Shown here: positions 1 to 8,451 of the stretch, in pieces | Numbering within the stretch: the stretch's first letter is position 1 | Layout: every line of letters starts with the position of its first letter | Assembly: GCF_002157835.1 (NCBI RefSeq) | Contig: NZ_CP020809.1 | Coordinates: 434,001 to 498,000, forward strand | Origin: Mycobacterium dioxanotrophicus | Lineage (GTDB): Bacteria; Actinomycetota; Actinomycetes; Mycobacteriales; Mycobacteriaceae | DNA: 64,000 bases | Direction: 5' to 3' | The notes under the pieces: model-generated | What the model was told of the DNA's origin: nothing | The model's input: only the letters and a program-made list of their open reading frames with translations | The model's database searches: none | Made by a program: the position numbers and the translations under genes

Positions 1-842
1 CCCGCTGGCGCGGGATAGGTTTGGGTATCGCCGCGGGTATCAAGCTGACCCCGCTCGTGTTCCTGCCGTACCTGCTGCTCACCCGGCAATGGCGGGCATC
101 AGCTACTGCCACACTGACATTCGGTGCCACCGCGCTGATCACCTGGCCGCTGCTGCCGCGCGACAGCACCTGGTTCTGGACTCACCTCGGCGATACCAGC
201 CACATCAGCCGTCTCGATCATCTGGCGAACCAGTCGATCAACGGATTTCTCGCCCGGTACTTCGCCCCGCATCCCCGCCCGGAGTGGCTGTGGATTGCCG
301 TGAGCCTGCTGGTGGTTGCCGTCGGTCTGGCGGTCGCGACGTGGGCTCAGCGGCGCGGAGAGCCGGCGCTGGCCGTGGTGCTTGTCGGTTTGATGGGCTG
401 CGCGGTGTCGCCGTTCAGTTGGGCCGCGCACTGGGTGTGGTTCGCACCGGCATTCTTCTGGCTCGTGGCGAAAGCGGGCACGACACGAGGGCACTGGGCC
501 CGAGGGTGGGCCTACCGGGCCGCCGTGCTGGTGGCGATGACGTTCATGTGGACGCTGCACCGTCCGGGACGCAACCACACCACCATGTACTTCAGCGGCG
601 TGTACTGGAATTTCATCGACCTACGCGCGTTTTGGGTCGGCCAGCTCGCGAGCGGCTGGTATCCACTGGTGTTCCTGTGCTTCATGGTCGGTGCGGCGAG
701 CTGGTTGCGGCTGAGCGCGCGTGACGAGATCGCCATGGCGACAGCGGATCTCGAGGACTACCCGCCGGAGTTTCTCGATGAGCGGCTGGGCGGTACGCCC
801 GAAGCCGTCCCGGATCGAGAGGTCCGCGCCGGCGCCCAGTAG
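1..842 (+). CDS. GT87 (DUF2029) mannosyltransferase-like membrane protein, C-terminal part
   Basis: The reading frame is open to the left edge (in frame from base 3), so the N-terminus lies outside the window and the TTG at 21 is not a real start. The visible part begins with the motif GIAAGIKLTPL, which is typical of polyprenol-phosphate-mannose dependent alpha-1,2-mannosyltransferases of the PimE/DUF2029 group. About five hydrophobic segments follow, with conserved HWVWFAPA and WNFIDLRAFW blocks, and then a charged cytoplasmic tail. The family adds mannose to phosphatidylinositol mannosides or lipomannan on the outer face of the plasma membrane. The exact acceptor cannot be told from this fragment. 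Confidence 0.8.
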   Translation, partial: RWRGIGLGIAAGIKLTPLVFLPYLLLTRQWRASATATLTFGATALITWPLLPRDSTWFWTHLGDTSHISRLDHLANQSINGFLARYFAPHPRPEWLWIAVSLLVVAVGLAVATWAQRRGEPALAVVLVGLMGCAVSPFSWAAHWVWFAPAFFWLVAKAGTTRGHWARGWAYRAAVLVAMTFMWTLHRPGRNHTTMYFSGVYWNFIDLRAFWVGQLASGWYPLVFLCFMVGAASWLRLSARDEIAMATADLEDYPPEFLDERLGGTPEAVPDREVRAGAQ

Positions 843-896
843 CGCCGTGACGATAGCGGCAAAGACGCGTTCTCCATCAGGGCGATTACTGGTGTC

Positions 897-902
897 TATC
901 GT
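897..902 (+). promoter_or_regulatory. -10 element, leaderless promoter of cynR
   Basis: TATCGT fits the mycobacterial TANNNT -10 and lies 6 bases before the ATG at 909. No Shine-Dalgarno sequence is present, so a leaderless transcript is likely. Confidence 0.5.
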
Positions 903-908
903 TGACGC

Positions 909-1793
909 ATGGAGCTGCGCCACGTGCGTTATCTGCTTGCCGTCGCCGAGCACGGAAACTTCACGCGCGCCGCCGAGACCCTGCACATATCGCAGCCGAC
1001 GCTGTCGCAGCAGATCCGCCAACTTGAGCGGACTCTCGGGGTACAGCTGCTGGACCGCTCCGGGCGCGCGGTCCGCCTCACCGATGCCGGCGAGGCGTTC
1101 GCCGACCACGCCCGCAGCGCGTTGCGGGATCTCGATGCCGGTGAGCGCGCCGTGCACGACGTCCGGGATCTGTCCCGGGGCCATCTGCGCATCGCGATGA
1201 CGCCCAGCCTCACCGCCTACCTGATCGGGCCCCTGGTGCACCGGTACCGCACCGCATACCCGGGGATCACGCTGACGATCACCGAGACCACTCAGGACCG
1301 CATCGAGGCCGATCTGCTGGCCGACCGTCTTGACCTGGGGCTGGCCTTCAGTGGCAGCCATGCGGCCGGCATCGACAATTCGCCGTTGTTCATCGAATAC
1401 CTCGGCCTGGTGGTCGGATCGTCGCACCCTCTCGCCGCCGAATCCGGCTCGGTCACGGTGAGCCGGCTGGCGGCTCAGCCACTCGCATTGCTCAGCCGCG
1501 ACTTCGCCACCCGCACGCACATCGATGCCCATTTCGCCGCGTGCGAGGTGGCCCCGCAGATCGCGATCGAAGCCAACTCGATCAGCGCGCTGGTCGAAGT
1601 GGTGCGCCGCGGGTCCATCGCGACCGTCTTGCCGGACGCGATCACTCGGGCCCATCCTGACCTGCACGCCGTGGCACTGTATCCCGAACTACCCACGCGA
1701 ACTGTCGAGATGCTCCGGCGTGGGGCCGCCTATCACTCGGCGGCCGCGCACGCGTTCGCGGCGATGGCCAGGGCCGAGGTTCAACCGGGCTGA
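909..1793 (+). CDS. cynR: LysR-family regulator, CynR-like
   Basis: This 294-residue LysR-type regulator has the N-terminal winged HTH at residues 1-60 (MELRHVRYLLAVAEHGNFTR, then SQPTLSQQIRQLE) and a periplasmic-binding-protein-like effector domain from about residue 90. Length and layout match CynR of the E. coli cyanate operon. The next gene, 112 bases downstream on the same strand, encodes cyanase, and that context is the main reason for the CynR call. By analogy it would activate cynS in response to cyanate. In E. coli cynR is divergent from cynTSX, whereas here regulator and target are co-directional, so a shared transcript or an internal promoter in 1794-1905 are both possible. Confidence 0.8.
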   Translation: MELRHVRYLLAVAEHGNFTRAAETLHISQPTLSQQIRQLERTLGVQLLDRSGRAVRLTDAGEAFADHARSALRDLDAGERAVHDVRDLSRGHLRIAMTPSLTAYLIGPLVHRYRTAYPGITLTITETTQDRIEADLLADRLDLGLAFSGSHAAGIDNSPLFIEYLGLVVGSSHPLAAESGSVTVSRLAAQPLALLSRDFATRTHIDAHFAACEVAPQIAIEANSISALVEVVRRGSIATVLPDAITRAHPDLHAVALYPELPTRTVEMLRRGAAYHSAAAHAFAAMARAEVQPG

Positions 1794-1905
1794 CTCAACT
1801 ATTGGCTGAATCGATCGTGCTGATGGATTTCACGTATTGGACGCTATGTAGGTCGGTCGCGCACGCTCGACGGGTCACTACAACCCGAAAGCGCGAGGAC
1901 GTCAC

Positions 1906-2376
1906 ATGGTGCACGCACAATTCGATCCCACAGCCCGCGAGATCCTGGCGGCCGAAGCCGTCGCTGCCAAGACCGCCAAAGATCTGACCTGGCAGCAGAT
2001 TGCCGACGCGGCCGGGTTCTCGGTCGCCTTCGTCACCGCCGCAGTGCTCGGCCAGCACGCGCTGCCGCAGGAGGCTGCGGTGGCCGTCGCCGATCTCCTC
2101 GGATTGGACAGCAGCGCCGCCCAACTGTTGCAGACCATTCCGACCCGCGGATCGATTCCCGGAGGCATTCCCACCGATCCGACCATCTACCGCTTCTACG
2201 AGATGCTGCAGGTGTACGGCACCACTCTGAAGGCGCTCGTCCACGAACAGTTCGGCGACGGCATCATCAGCGCCATCAACTTCCGCCTCGACGTGCAGAA
2301 GGTCGCCGACCCCGAAGGCGGGGAGCGCGCGGTGATCACGCTCGACGGGAAGTACCTGCCGACCAAGCCGTTCTGA
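1906..2376 (+). CDS. cynS: Cyanate hydratase (cyanase)
   Basis: Cyanase converts cyanate plus bicarbonate to ammonia and CO2, through carbamate. The 156-residue length is that of the family. The catalytic residues Arg96, Glu99 and Ser122 fall at exactly the E. coli numbering, inside the near-invariant block [16 protein letters not shown] and the [10 protein letters not shown] motif. The N-terminal half is the usual HTH-like fold used for decamer assembly. A GAGG Shine-Dalgarno precedes the ATG. No carbonic anhydrase (cynT) or transporter (cynX) gene is next to it, so bicarbonate and cyanate must come from elsewhere. It probably detoxifies cyanate and supplies nitrogen. Confidence 0.95.
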   Translation: MVHAQFDPTAREILAAEAVAAKTAKDLTWQQIADAAGFSVAFVTAAVLGQHALPQEAAVAVADLLGLDSSAAQLLQTIPTRGSIPGGIPTDPTIYRFYEMLQVYGTTLKALVHEQFGDGIISAINFRLDVQKVADPEGGERAVITLDGKYLPTKPF

Positions 2377-2395
2377 CCGCCGGGGCCGGTCGTCG

Positions 2396-2415
2396 CGCCC
2401 CGTGCTGACGGGGCG
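2396..2415 (+). terminator. Hairpin after cynS
   Basis: CGCCCCGT-GCTG-ACGGGGCG is a perfect 8-bp stem with a 4-base loop, 20 bases after the cynS stop. It has no clear T-run, as is usual in mycobacteria. Confidence 0.5.
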
Positions 2416-2679
2416 TTGACGGAGTTTTCTTAATCTTTGCCCGCTTTGTTATGTCATCGTGATGTTGGGGTGAGATCGCTCCGACAACGTGATGCAGGCC
2501 ACGCGGAGTGCGTTATTTGACGCCACAACTATCACACCAGTATCACCAGAAACATCGGCTTTTTGTGCGGCGTGGCTCGCACTGTTTGCCAATGAACGGG
2601 TATCTAATGACTTCATGAGAGAGCTGCGGTAACGTAGAGCTACGGGTACAGCTATCAAGACGTCGCAGGAGTGATCACC

Positions 2680-2820
2680 GTGTACAACATCCCGCTTAGC
2701 CGGTCGCGGATGGGTCGAATCGCCTGGTCATGGTTCCGCCACCCCGTGAAGAGCCGTGAATTTCCGGCTAAGAACGAACGCCTGGTGACCCCCGACGAGC
2801 TACTTCGCTTCGGAGTCTAG
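2680..2820 (+). CDS. Small basic protein, 46 residues, unknown function
   Basis: A short frame starts with GTG at 2680, eight bases after AGGAG (2667-2671), and ends with TAG at 2820. An in-frame GTG at 2671 overlaps the Shine-Dalgarno and is less likely. The product begins MYNIPLSRSRMGRIAWSWFR, is rich in Arg/Lys and Trp near the N-terminus, and ends LVTPDELLRFGV. It has no membrane segment or signal peptide. Codon use is GC-rich at third positions like that of real genes, and the preceding 260 bases are AT-richer and intergenic-looking. I do not recognise the family with certainty, but the good ribosome site and compact conserved-looking sequence argue for a real gene. Confidence 0.55.
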   Translation: MYNIPLSRSRMGRIAWSWFRHPVKSREFPAKNERLVTPDELLRFGV

Positions 2821-2951
2821 GCCGTCCACGCGCCGCTGTGCCGCGGGTTGTCGCGGCCCACTGGCCGCATTTGCTTCGCTGAATCTGTCAGTGTCTGACC
2901 TGTTATAACGAGTTCCATCGGCGTTGCCCAGCAAAAGTGCTCGGAAACCAC

Positions 2952-2987
2952 CGGCGCCCGGCGCGCTGGTCGCGCGGCCGGGCGCCG
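2952..2987. terminator. Strong GC-rich hairpin between convergent genes
   Basis: The arms CGGCGCCCGG (2952-2961) and CCGGGCGCCG (2978-2987) pair perfectly, and an inner GCGCG/CGCGC stem extends the helix. It lies between the small plus-strand gene and the end of the minus-strand oxidoreductase gene and could serve both. The rest of 2821-3005 shows no gene. Confidence 0.55.
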
Positions 2988-3005
2988 TCGTCGTGAAGCG
3001 GTGCG

Positions 3006-3890
3006 TCAAGCGGTGAGCTGACCCGAATCCCGGATCGCCTCGGCGAGCGGTTCGAGCACCGCGCTGTCGAGCGGCGGCGGCAGGTAGACGATCGCCAGGT
3101 CTAGTCCCTCGGCGCCGAGTGCGGCCGCCTCGTCGACCACCTTGGCGTAGTCGCGGTCTTCGCCCAGCCGGACGTGGGCCGACAGCGTGATCGCTTTCGG
3201 ATCGCGACCGAGATCGGCGCAGTGCGCGGCCAACACGTCACGCTTGCGCGCGAACTCCTCCGGCGGACCGCCGACGAAGTTCCAGTGGTCGGCGTACTTC
3301 GCGGTGATCCGCAACGTGCGCTTCTCGCCGCTGCCACCGATACAGATCGGCGGATGCGGCTGCTGCGGACCCTTCGGCTCGTTGCGGGCATCTTTGAGCT
3401 GGTAGTAGGAGCCGTCGAACGTCGTCGTCTCCTGGGTCAGCAGGCCGGTGATCACCTGACAAGCTTCCTCGAACCGGTCGAAGCGCTCCTTGATGCTGCC
3501 CAGTTCGATGCCGTACGCACCGGACTCTTCCTCGTTCCAGCCTGCGCCGATGCCGAGCTCGAGGCGTCCGTTGGAAATGATGTCGAGCGCGGCGGCCATG
3601 TTGGCCAGGACCGCGGGATGGCGGTAGTGGATGCCGGTGACGAGCACACCGACGCGCAACCGTTCGGTCGCCTGCGCCAGCGCCGTCAGCGTGGTCCAGC
3701 CCTCCAGGCACGGACCCGCGGAGTCGGAGAAGATCGGATAGAAGTGATCGAAGGTCCAGCCGGACTCGTAGACGTCGATCGCATCGGCCGCACGCCAGAC
3801 GGTGAGCATGTCGGCCCAGGTTGTGTTCTGCGGGGAAGTTTTGAAGGCGAATCGCACGCCCATGCCAACTTTGGCTTCGCACAGATTCAT
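3006..3890 (-). CDS. LLM-class F420-dependent oxidoreductase
   Basis: The protein has the bacterial luciferase-like TIM-barrel signature: SGWTFDHFYPIF near the N-terminus, RLRVGVLVTGIHYRHPAVLANMA, the GRLELGIGAGWNEEE motif around residue 110, and PICIGGSGEKRTLR. These are the F420-binding features of mycobacterial TIGR03560-type oxidoreductases, and the substrate is unknown. The first ATG at 3890 has a G-rich stretch too close to it. The ATG at 3863, giving MGVRFAFKTSPQ, lines up better with homologues, so the true start may be nine codons in. It is divergent from the aldehyde dehydrogenase gene and probably separately transcribed. Confidence 0.85.
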   Translation of the reverse strand: MNLCEAKVGMGVRFAFKTSPQNTTWADMLTVWRAADAIDVYESGWTFDHFYPIFSDSAGPCLEGWTTLTALAQATERLRVGVLVTGIHYRHPAVLANMAAALDIISNGRLELGIGAGWNEEESGAYGIELGSIKERFDRFEEACQVITGLLTQETTTFDGSYYQLKDARNEPKGPQQPHPPICIGGSGEKRTLRITAKYADHWNFVGGPPEEFARKRDVLAAHCADLGRDPKAITLSAHVRLGEDRDYAKVVDEAAALGAEGLDLAIVYLPPPLDSAVLEPLAEAIRDSGQLTA

Positions 3891-3997
3891 TCCCCCGGAA
3901 ACCTGTGAATTGATTGCGCATCTCGCCGCGAAGTCCTCGCCCCGCTGGGTAGTGTCGCGGGTGCGTTAAATGCGCCCAACAAACCGGGAGTGAAACC

Positions 3998-5341
3998 ATG
4001 AGCGAGTATGCAGTCACCAACCCGGCGACCGCGGAGGTCGTCGCCACTTATCCGACTGCAACCCAAGCCGAGATCGAAGCCGCGATCGACGCGGCAGCCA
4101 AGACCTCTCGCACCTGGTCGCGGACCAGCACGGTAGCCGAACGGGCAGCCCTTCTCGGGAAGGTCGCCAAGCTGCACGAAGAGCGTCGCGAACAATTGGC
4201 GACGGTCATCAACCGCGAGATGGGCAAGCCCATGGACCAATCCCTGGGCGAGGTCGACTTCTGCGCCGCGATCTACCAGTACTACGCCGACAATGCCGAG
4301 AAGTTCCTCGCCGACGAGGAGATCACGCTGCTCGACGGCGAAGGCAGCGCGGTGGTCAAGCGCGGGCCCGTCGGCGTGCTGCTCGGCATCATGCCGTGGA
4401 ACTACCCGTACTACCAGGTGGCGCGGTTCGCCGGCCCAAACCTGGTGGTGGGCAACACCATTCTGCTCAAGCATGCACCGCAGTGCCCCGAGTCGGCCGA
4501 ACTGCTGCAGCTGATCTTCCTGGAAGCCGGCTTCCCGCAGGGTGCCTACATCGACATCCGGGCCACCAATGACCAGGTCGCCGAGATCATCGCCGACCCG
4601 CGAGTGGCAGCGGTGTCGCTGACGGGCTCCGAGCGTGCCGGCGCCGCGGTCGCCGAGATCGCCGGGCGCCACCTCAAGAAGTGCGTCCTGGAGCTCGGCG
4701 GTTCCGACCCGTTCGTGGTGCTCTCGACCGACGATCTCGACGCGACGGTCGAAGCCGCCGTGGCCGGCCGGATGGAGAACACCGGACAGGCCTGTAACGC
4801 GGCCAAGCGGTTCATCGTCGCCGAGGGCATCTACGACGACTTCCTGACGAAGTTCACCGAAAAGATCCTCGCCGCAGCCGACGGTGTCGCCCCGTTGTCC
4901 TCACTGCGGGCGGCAGAGACGCTGGAACAGCAGGTCAAAACCGCGGTCGCGGGCGGTGCGAAGCTGACTTCGGCAGGTGAGCGCAATGGCGCGTTCTTCC
5001 CGCCCGGTGTGCTCACCGGGGTCACCGAGGACAACCCGATCTACGGCCAGGAGCTGTTCGGCCCGGTGGCTGTGGTGTACAAGGTCGGTTCGGAGGACGA
5101 GGCGGTGGCTGTCGCCAACGACACCCCGTTCGGCCTGGGCTCCTACGTCTTCACCACCGATGCGGACCAAGCCAAGCGCGTCGCCGACCGGATCGATGCC
5201 GGCATGGTGTTCGTCAACGCCGTCGGCGCCGAAGGTGTCGAGCTGCCGTTCGGCGGGATCAAGCGTTCCGGGTACGGGCGCGAGCTTGGCAAGTACGGCA
5301 TCGACGAGTTCGTGAACAAGAAGCTGATCCGCACCGTCTAG
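3998..5341 (+). CDS. gabD1: NAD(P)-dependent succinate-semialdehyde dehydrogenase, GabD1-like
   Basis: A full-length aldehyde dehydrogenase of 447 residues. The catalytic cysteine is Cys266 in TGQACNAAKR and the general base is Glu232 in LELGGSDPF. The cofactor-binding GIMPWNYPYYQV block and the C-terminal ELPFGGIKRSGYGREL block are present. The sequence is closest to GabD1 (Rv0234c type), which oxidises succinic semialdehyde to succinate and bypasses the missing 2-oxoglutarate dehydrogenase step of the mycobacterial TCA cycle. The start is set by GGGAG seven bases upstream of ATG. Substrate assignment rests on family resemblance, and a related short-chain aldehyde cannot be excluded. Confidence 0.85.
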   Translation: MSEYAVTNPATAEVVATYPTATQAEIEAAIDAAAKTSRTWSRTSTVAERAALLGKVAKLHEERREQLATVINREMGKPMDQSLGEVDFCAAIYQYYADNAEKFLADEEITLLDGEGSAVVKRGPVGVLLGIMPWNYPYYQVARFAGPNLVVGNTILLKHAPQCPESAELLQLIFLEAGFPQGAYIDIRATNDQVAEIIADPRVAAVSLTGSERAGAAVAEIAGRHLKKCVLELGGSDPFVVLSTDDLDATVEAAVAGRMENTGQACNAAKRFIVAEGIYDDFLTKFTEKILAAADGVAPLSSLRAAETLEQQVKTAVAGGAKLTSAGERNGAFFPPGVLTGVTEDNPIYGQELFGPVAVVYKVGSEDEAVAVANDTPFGLGSYVFTTDADQAKRVADRIDAGMVFVNAVGAEGVELPFGGIKRSGYGRELGKYGIDEFVNKKLIRTV

Positions 5342-5367
5342 CGGACGGATCCGCTTGCGGGAACTGC

Positions 5368-7002
5368 TCAATGCGGGCGATGCGCGACATGCGTGCGCGC
5401 GTGGTCGATCGCGTCGTCGAGCGAATCGAGCAAGTGGTTCTCGTGTCGGAGCGACTCGAACACGCCGACGTTGGCGAGCAACTCGGCGTGTTCGGGCCGG
5501 ACTCCCTTAATGATCACCGTGACACCGCGGGCCTCCAGTTCGGTGGCGATCTCCGCGAGCGTGTGCGCGCCCGTGGCGTCGAGCATGCCCAGTTGCGACA
5601 TCCGGATGATGACGACGGATGTGTGCGGGTGCTCGCCGTCGACGATCGCCTGCGAAATGCGCTCGGCCGCACCGAAGAACATCGCGCCGTCGAGGCGTAG
5701 CAGCGCGATCTCGTCATCGCCGGGCAGCGCTGGGCCGGGCAGCTCTTCGCGAACCACGCTGCTGCGCCGCGCGATCGACCGCAACGCGAAGAACGCCGCA
5801 ACCACAATCCCGATCTCGACGGCCTCGATCAGATCGAAACACACCGTCACCACGGCCGTCAGCACGAAGGTCAGGGCGTCGGATCGGGTGGAGCGCAGGA
5901 TCTTTCGAACCGTCGCAGCCGAGATCATCCGGAACGACGTCACCATCAGCACCCCGGCCAGTGCGGCGAGCGGGATGGTCGACACCGGCCCGGTCGCCAG
6001 GTAGACCACCGCGAGCAGAACCAGGGAGTGCACGATCGCCGCGACCCGCGTCCTGGCGCCGGACCGCACGTTGACCGCGGTGCGGGCGATCGCACCGGTC
6101 GCGGGCATCCCGCCGAACACACCGGAGGCCACCGAGGCCAGCCCCTGGCCCACCAGTTCCCGGTCGGGGGCGTACGGTCCGGTCGGCGACATGGTTGCCG
6201 CGACCCGAGCCGAGAGCAGCGATTCGATGGCCGCCAGGGCGGCGATGGCCAGCGCGGCACCGAGCAGCGTGCGCATCGCCCCGAGATCGGCGTGCGGCAG
6301 CACCGGCGCGGGCAGATGGGACGGCAACTCGCCGATGGCCGCGACCGGGATGTGCAGCACGCTCACCAGCACCGTGGCAACGATCACCGCGGTCAGCGAT
6401 TCGGGGATGGCCCGGTGCAACCGGGGGAGCGTGACCATCAGGAGCGCCACCACGGTGACCACACCGAGCGTTTTCGCCGCCGCCGTCCAGTCGGCCTGGG
6501 CCACCACGGTGATCGCGGCGGGCAGCGTGCGTTCACCGGCAGGGGGCTGCTGCGCGAACGCCGCGGGGACCTGTTGCAGAAAGATGATGGTGGCGATGCC
6601 GAGCGTAAAGCCCTCGATCACCGGCCACGGGATGAACGTCACGGCCCGGCCCAGTCCGGTGACGCCGGCCGCCAACACCAGCAGGCCCGCCGCCACCGTG
6701 ACCAAGGCGATGCTGCCGAGTCCGTGTTGCGCGACGATCGGTGCGAGGACCACCGCCATCGCTCCCGTCGGCCCGGAGACCTGCACGTGCGAACCGCCGA
6801 ACACGGCCGCGACCAGTCCGGCGACCACCGCCGTGATCAGGCCCGCCGCGGCCCCGACACCGGAGCTGATCCCGAAGGCCAACGCCAGCGGCAGCGCGAC
6901 GACGCCGACCGTCACGCCGGCGAGGATGTCGCGACGCCACGAGCGCGGCAGATCCGCGTAATCGTCGCGATGGGGCAGCAGCCGGCTGAAGCGATGAGGC
7001 AC
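5368..7002 (-). CDS. SulP-family anion permease with STAS domain
   Basis: About ten to twelve membrane segments start at ILAGVTVGVVALPLALAFGI, the SulP signature. They are followed by a C-terminal STAS domain from about residue 420 (EIALLRLDGAMFFGAAERI ... DATGAHTLAEIA). SulP carriers move sulfate or bicarbonate, often with sodium or protons. Mycobacteria have several and the substrate cannot be read from sequence. The open frame reaches 7095, but GTG at 7002, giving VPHRFSRLLPHRDDYADLP, is the better start because the upstream 31 residues look non-coding and the divergent gene needs promoter space. The two genes share the short intergenic region 7003-7093. Confidence 0.85.
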   Translation of the reverse strand: MPHRFSRLLPHRDDYADLPRSWRRDILAGVTVGVVALPLALAFGISSGVGAAAGLITAVVAGLVAAVFGGSHVQVSGPTGAMAVVLAPIVAQHGLGSIALVTVAAGLLVLAAGVTGLGRAVTFIPWPVIEGFTLGIATIIFLQQVPAAFAQQPPAGERTLPAAITVVAQADWTAAAKTLGVVTVVALLMVTLPRLHRAIPESLTAVIVATVLVSVLHIPVAAIGELPSHLPAPVLPHADLGAMRTLLGAALAIAALAAIESLLSARVAATMSPTGPYAPDRELVGQGLASVASGVFGGMPATGAIARTAVNVRSGARTRVAAIVHSLVLLAVVYLATGPVSTIPLAALAGVLMVTSFRMISAATVRKILRSTRSDALTFVLTAVVTVCFDLIEAVEIGIVVAAFFALRSIARRSSVVREELPGPALPGDDEIALLRLDGAMFFGAAERISQAIVDGEHPHTSVVIIRMSQLGMLDATGAHTLAEIATELEARGVTVIIKGVRPEHAELLANVGVFESLRHENHLLDSLDDAIDHARTHVAHRPH

Positions 7003-7093
7003 GATACGACCTGATGACTTGATGGATTGAAGAAAATCGCAATCAAGAATAGTCGGGTGCCCCGACGGGGTGCAAACGGGCACACTGGAGCCC

Positions 7094-8101
7094 ATGGATC
7101 CGGTGACCGCACTACGCCAGATCGCGTACTACAAGGACCGGGCCCGCGAAGACCCGCGGCGGGTGATGGCCTACCGCAAGGCCGCCGATGTGGTCGAGGC
7201 GCTGAGCGACGAACAGCGGCAACGCCTGGGCGCGTCCAACGGGTGGCAGTCGCTGCCGGGTGTCGGCCCGAAGACCGCAACGGTGATCGCCCAGGCGTGG
7301 GCCGGCCGTGCGCCGGATGCCCTGGTCGAATTGCGCTCGACTGCGGCCGATCTCGGCGGCGGCGACATCCGTGCTGCACTGCGCGGCGACCTGCACGTGC
7401 ACTCCAACTGGTCGGACGGCTCCGCGCCGATCGAGGAGATGATGCTCGCCGCAAAGGAATTGGGCCACGAATACTGTGCGCTGACCGATCACTCACCGCG
7501 GCTGAAAGTCGCCAACGGTCTCTCGCCCGAGCGCCTGCGAAAACAGCTCGACGTGATCGACGAACTCCGCGACACCGTCGCACCCATGCGGATCCTCACC
7601 GGCATAGAGGTCGACATCCTCGAAGACGGTTCGCTGGACCAGGAACCCGAGCTGCTGGAGCGGCTCGACGTGGTGGTGGCCAGCGTGCACTCCAAGCTCG
7701 CGATGGACGCCGCGGCGATGACCCGCCGGATGCTCAAGGCCGTGTCGAATCCGCACACCGATGTGCTCGGACACTGCACCGGGCGCCTGGTCACCGGCGG
7801 CCGCGGCACCCGGCCGGAGTCGAAGTTCGACGCCGAGAAGGTGTTCACCGCGTGCCGCGACCACGGTACGGCCGTCGAGATCAACTCCCGGCCTGAGCGC
7901 CGCGACCCGCCGACCCGGCTACTCAAGCAAGCGCTGGAGATCGGCTGCCTGTTCAGTATCGACACCGATTCACACGCTCCCGGCCAGCTCGACTTTCTCG
8001 GCTACGGCGCCCAGCGGGCACTCGACTCCGAGGTTCCGGTGCAGCGCATCGTCAACACCTGGCCCGCCGACGACCTGCTGGAGTGGACCTCAGGACGCTG
8101 A
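7094..8101 (+). CDS. HhH-PHP domain protein (PolX C-terminal-like, no polymerase domain)
   Basis: Residues 50-70 contain a helix-hairpin-helix DNA-binding motif (LPGVGPKTATVI). From about residue 98 there is a PHP phosphoesterase domain with the metal motif GDLHVHSNWSDG (His101, His103), LTDHSP, GIEVDIL, a conserved ASVHSK, and a C-terminal SIDTDSH. This is the back half of bacterial family X DNA polymerases, whose PHP domain is a Mn-dependent 3'-5' exonuclease/AP endonuclease. The nucleotidyltransferase palm is missing, and residues 1-40 are only a short helical region. A DNA end-processing nuclease is a reasonable guess. The start is the ATG at 7094, giving MDPVTALRQI. Confidence 0.8.
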   Translation: MDPVTALRQIAYYKDRAREDPRRVMAYRKAADVVEALSDEQRQRLGASNGWQSLPGVGPKTATVIAQAWAGRAPDALVELRSTAADLGGGDIRAALRGDLHVHSNWSDGSAPIEEMMLAAKELGHEYCALTDHSPRLKVANGLSPERLRKQLDVIDELRDTVAPMRILTGIEVDILEDGSLDQEPELLERLDVVVASVHSKLAMDAAAMTRRMLKAVSNPHTDVLGHCTGRLVTGGRGTRPESKFDAEKVFTACRDHGTAVEINSRPERRDPPTRLLKQALEIGCLFSIDTDSHAPGQLDFLGYGAQRALDSEVPVQRIVNTWPADDLLEWTSGR

Positions 8102-8380
8102 GCTGAACGGATTATGTTCGGCGAGCAGCTTTTCCAGCCGCGCCTCGTCCAGCCGCACCCGGATGGTCGCAGCCTCCTGCTGGTCGCGGACCACTTTCGC
8201 CAGCGTGAAGGCGCTGGTGACGAGAAACAGCACCGACATCGCCAGGAACAGACGCTGCCAGGTATCCAGTGGCAGGAAATAGATTCCACCGAGCACGCCG
8301 AGAAAACTCACGCCGAAGGCAATCGCGGCCTGGATGAAGAAGGCGGCGGTGATCTTCGACAAGTCGTTGATTGCGTTCAT
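8090..8380 (-). CDS. YiaA/YiaB-family two-helix inner membrane protein
   Basis: A 96-residue protein with two hydrophobic helices (AAFFIQAAIAFGVSFLGVLG and RLFLAMSVLFLVTSAFTLAK) separated by a short loop, then a charged tail beginning VVRDQQEAATIRVRL. This layout is the YiaA/B two-helix domain. The function of the family is unknown. Its 3' end overlaps the 3' end of the PHP gene by 12 bases in a convergent arrangement. Confidence 0.75.
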   Translation of the reverse strand: MNAINDLSKITAAFFIQAAIAFGVSFLGVLGGIYFLPLDTWQRLFLAMSVLFLVTSAFTLAKVVRDQQEAATIRVRLDEARLEKLLAEHNPFSSAS

Positions 8381-8439
8381 GATTCGTAGTTTGCCGCAGC
8401 CAGCGGCGTCCGCAGATCCGTGAGATTACTCAGGTTTCG

Positions 8440-8445
8440 TACACT
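8440..8445 (+). promoter_or_regulatory. -10 element, leaderless promoter
   Basis: TACACT (TANNNT) lies 6 bases before the GTG at 8452. It fixes that start codon. Confidence 0.5.
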
Positions 8446-8451
8446 CACCGC

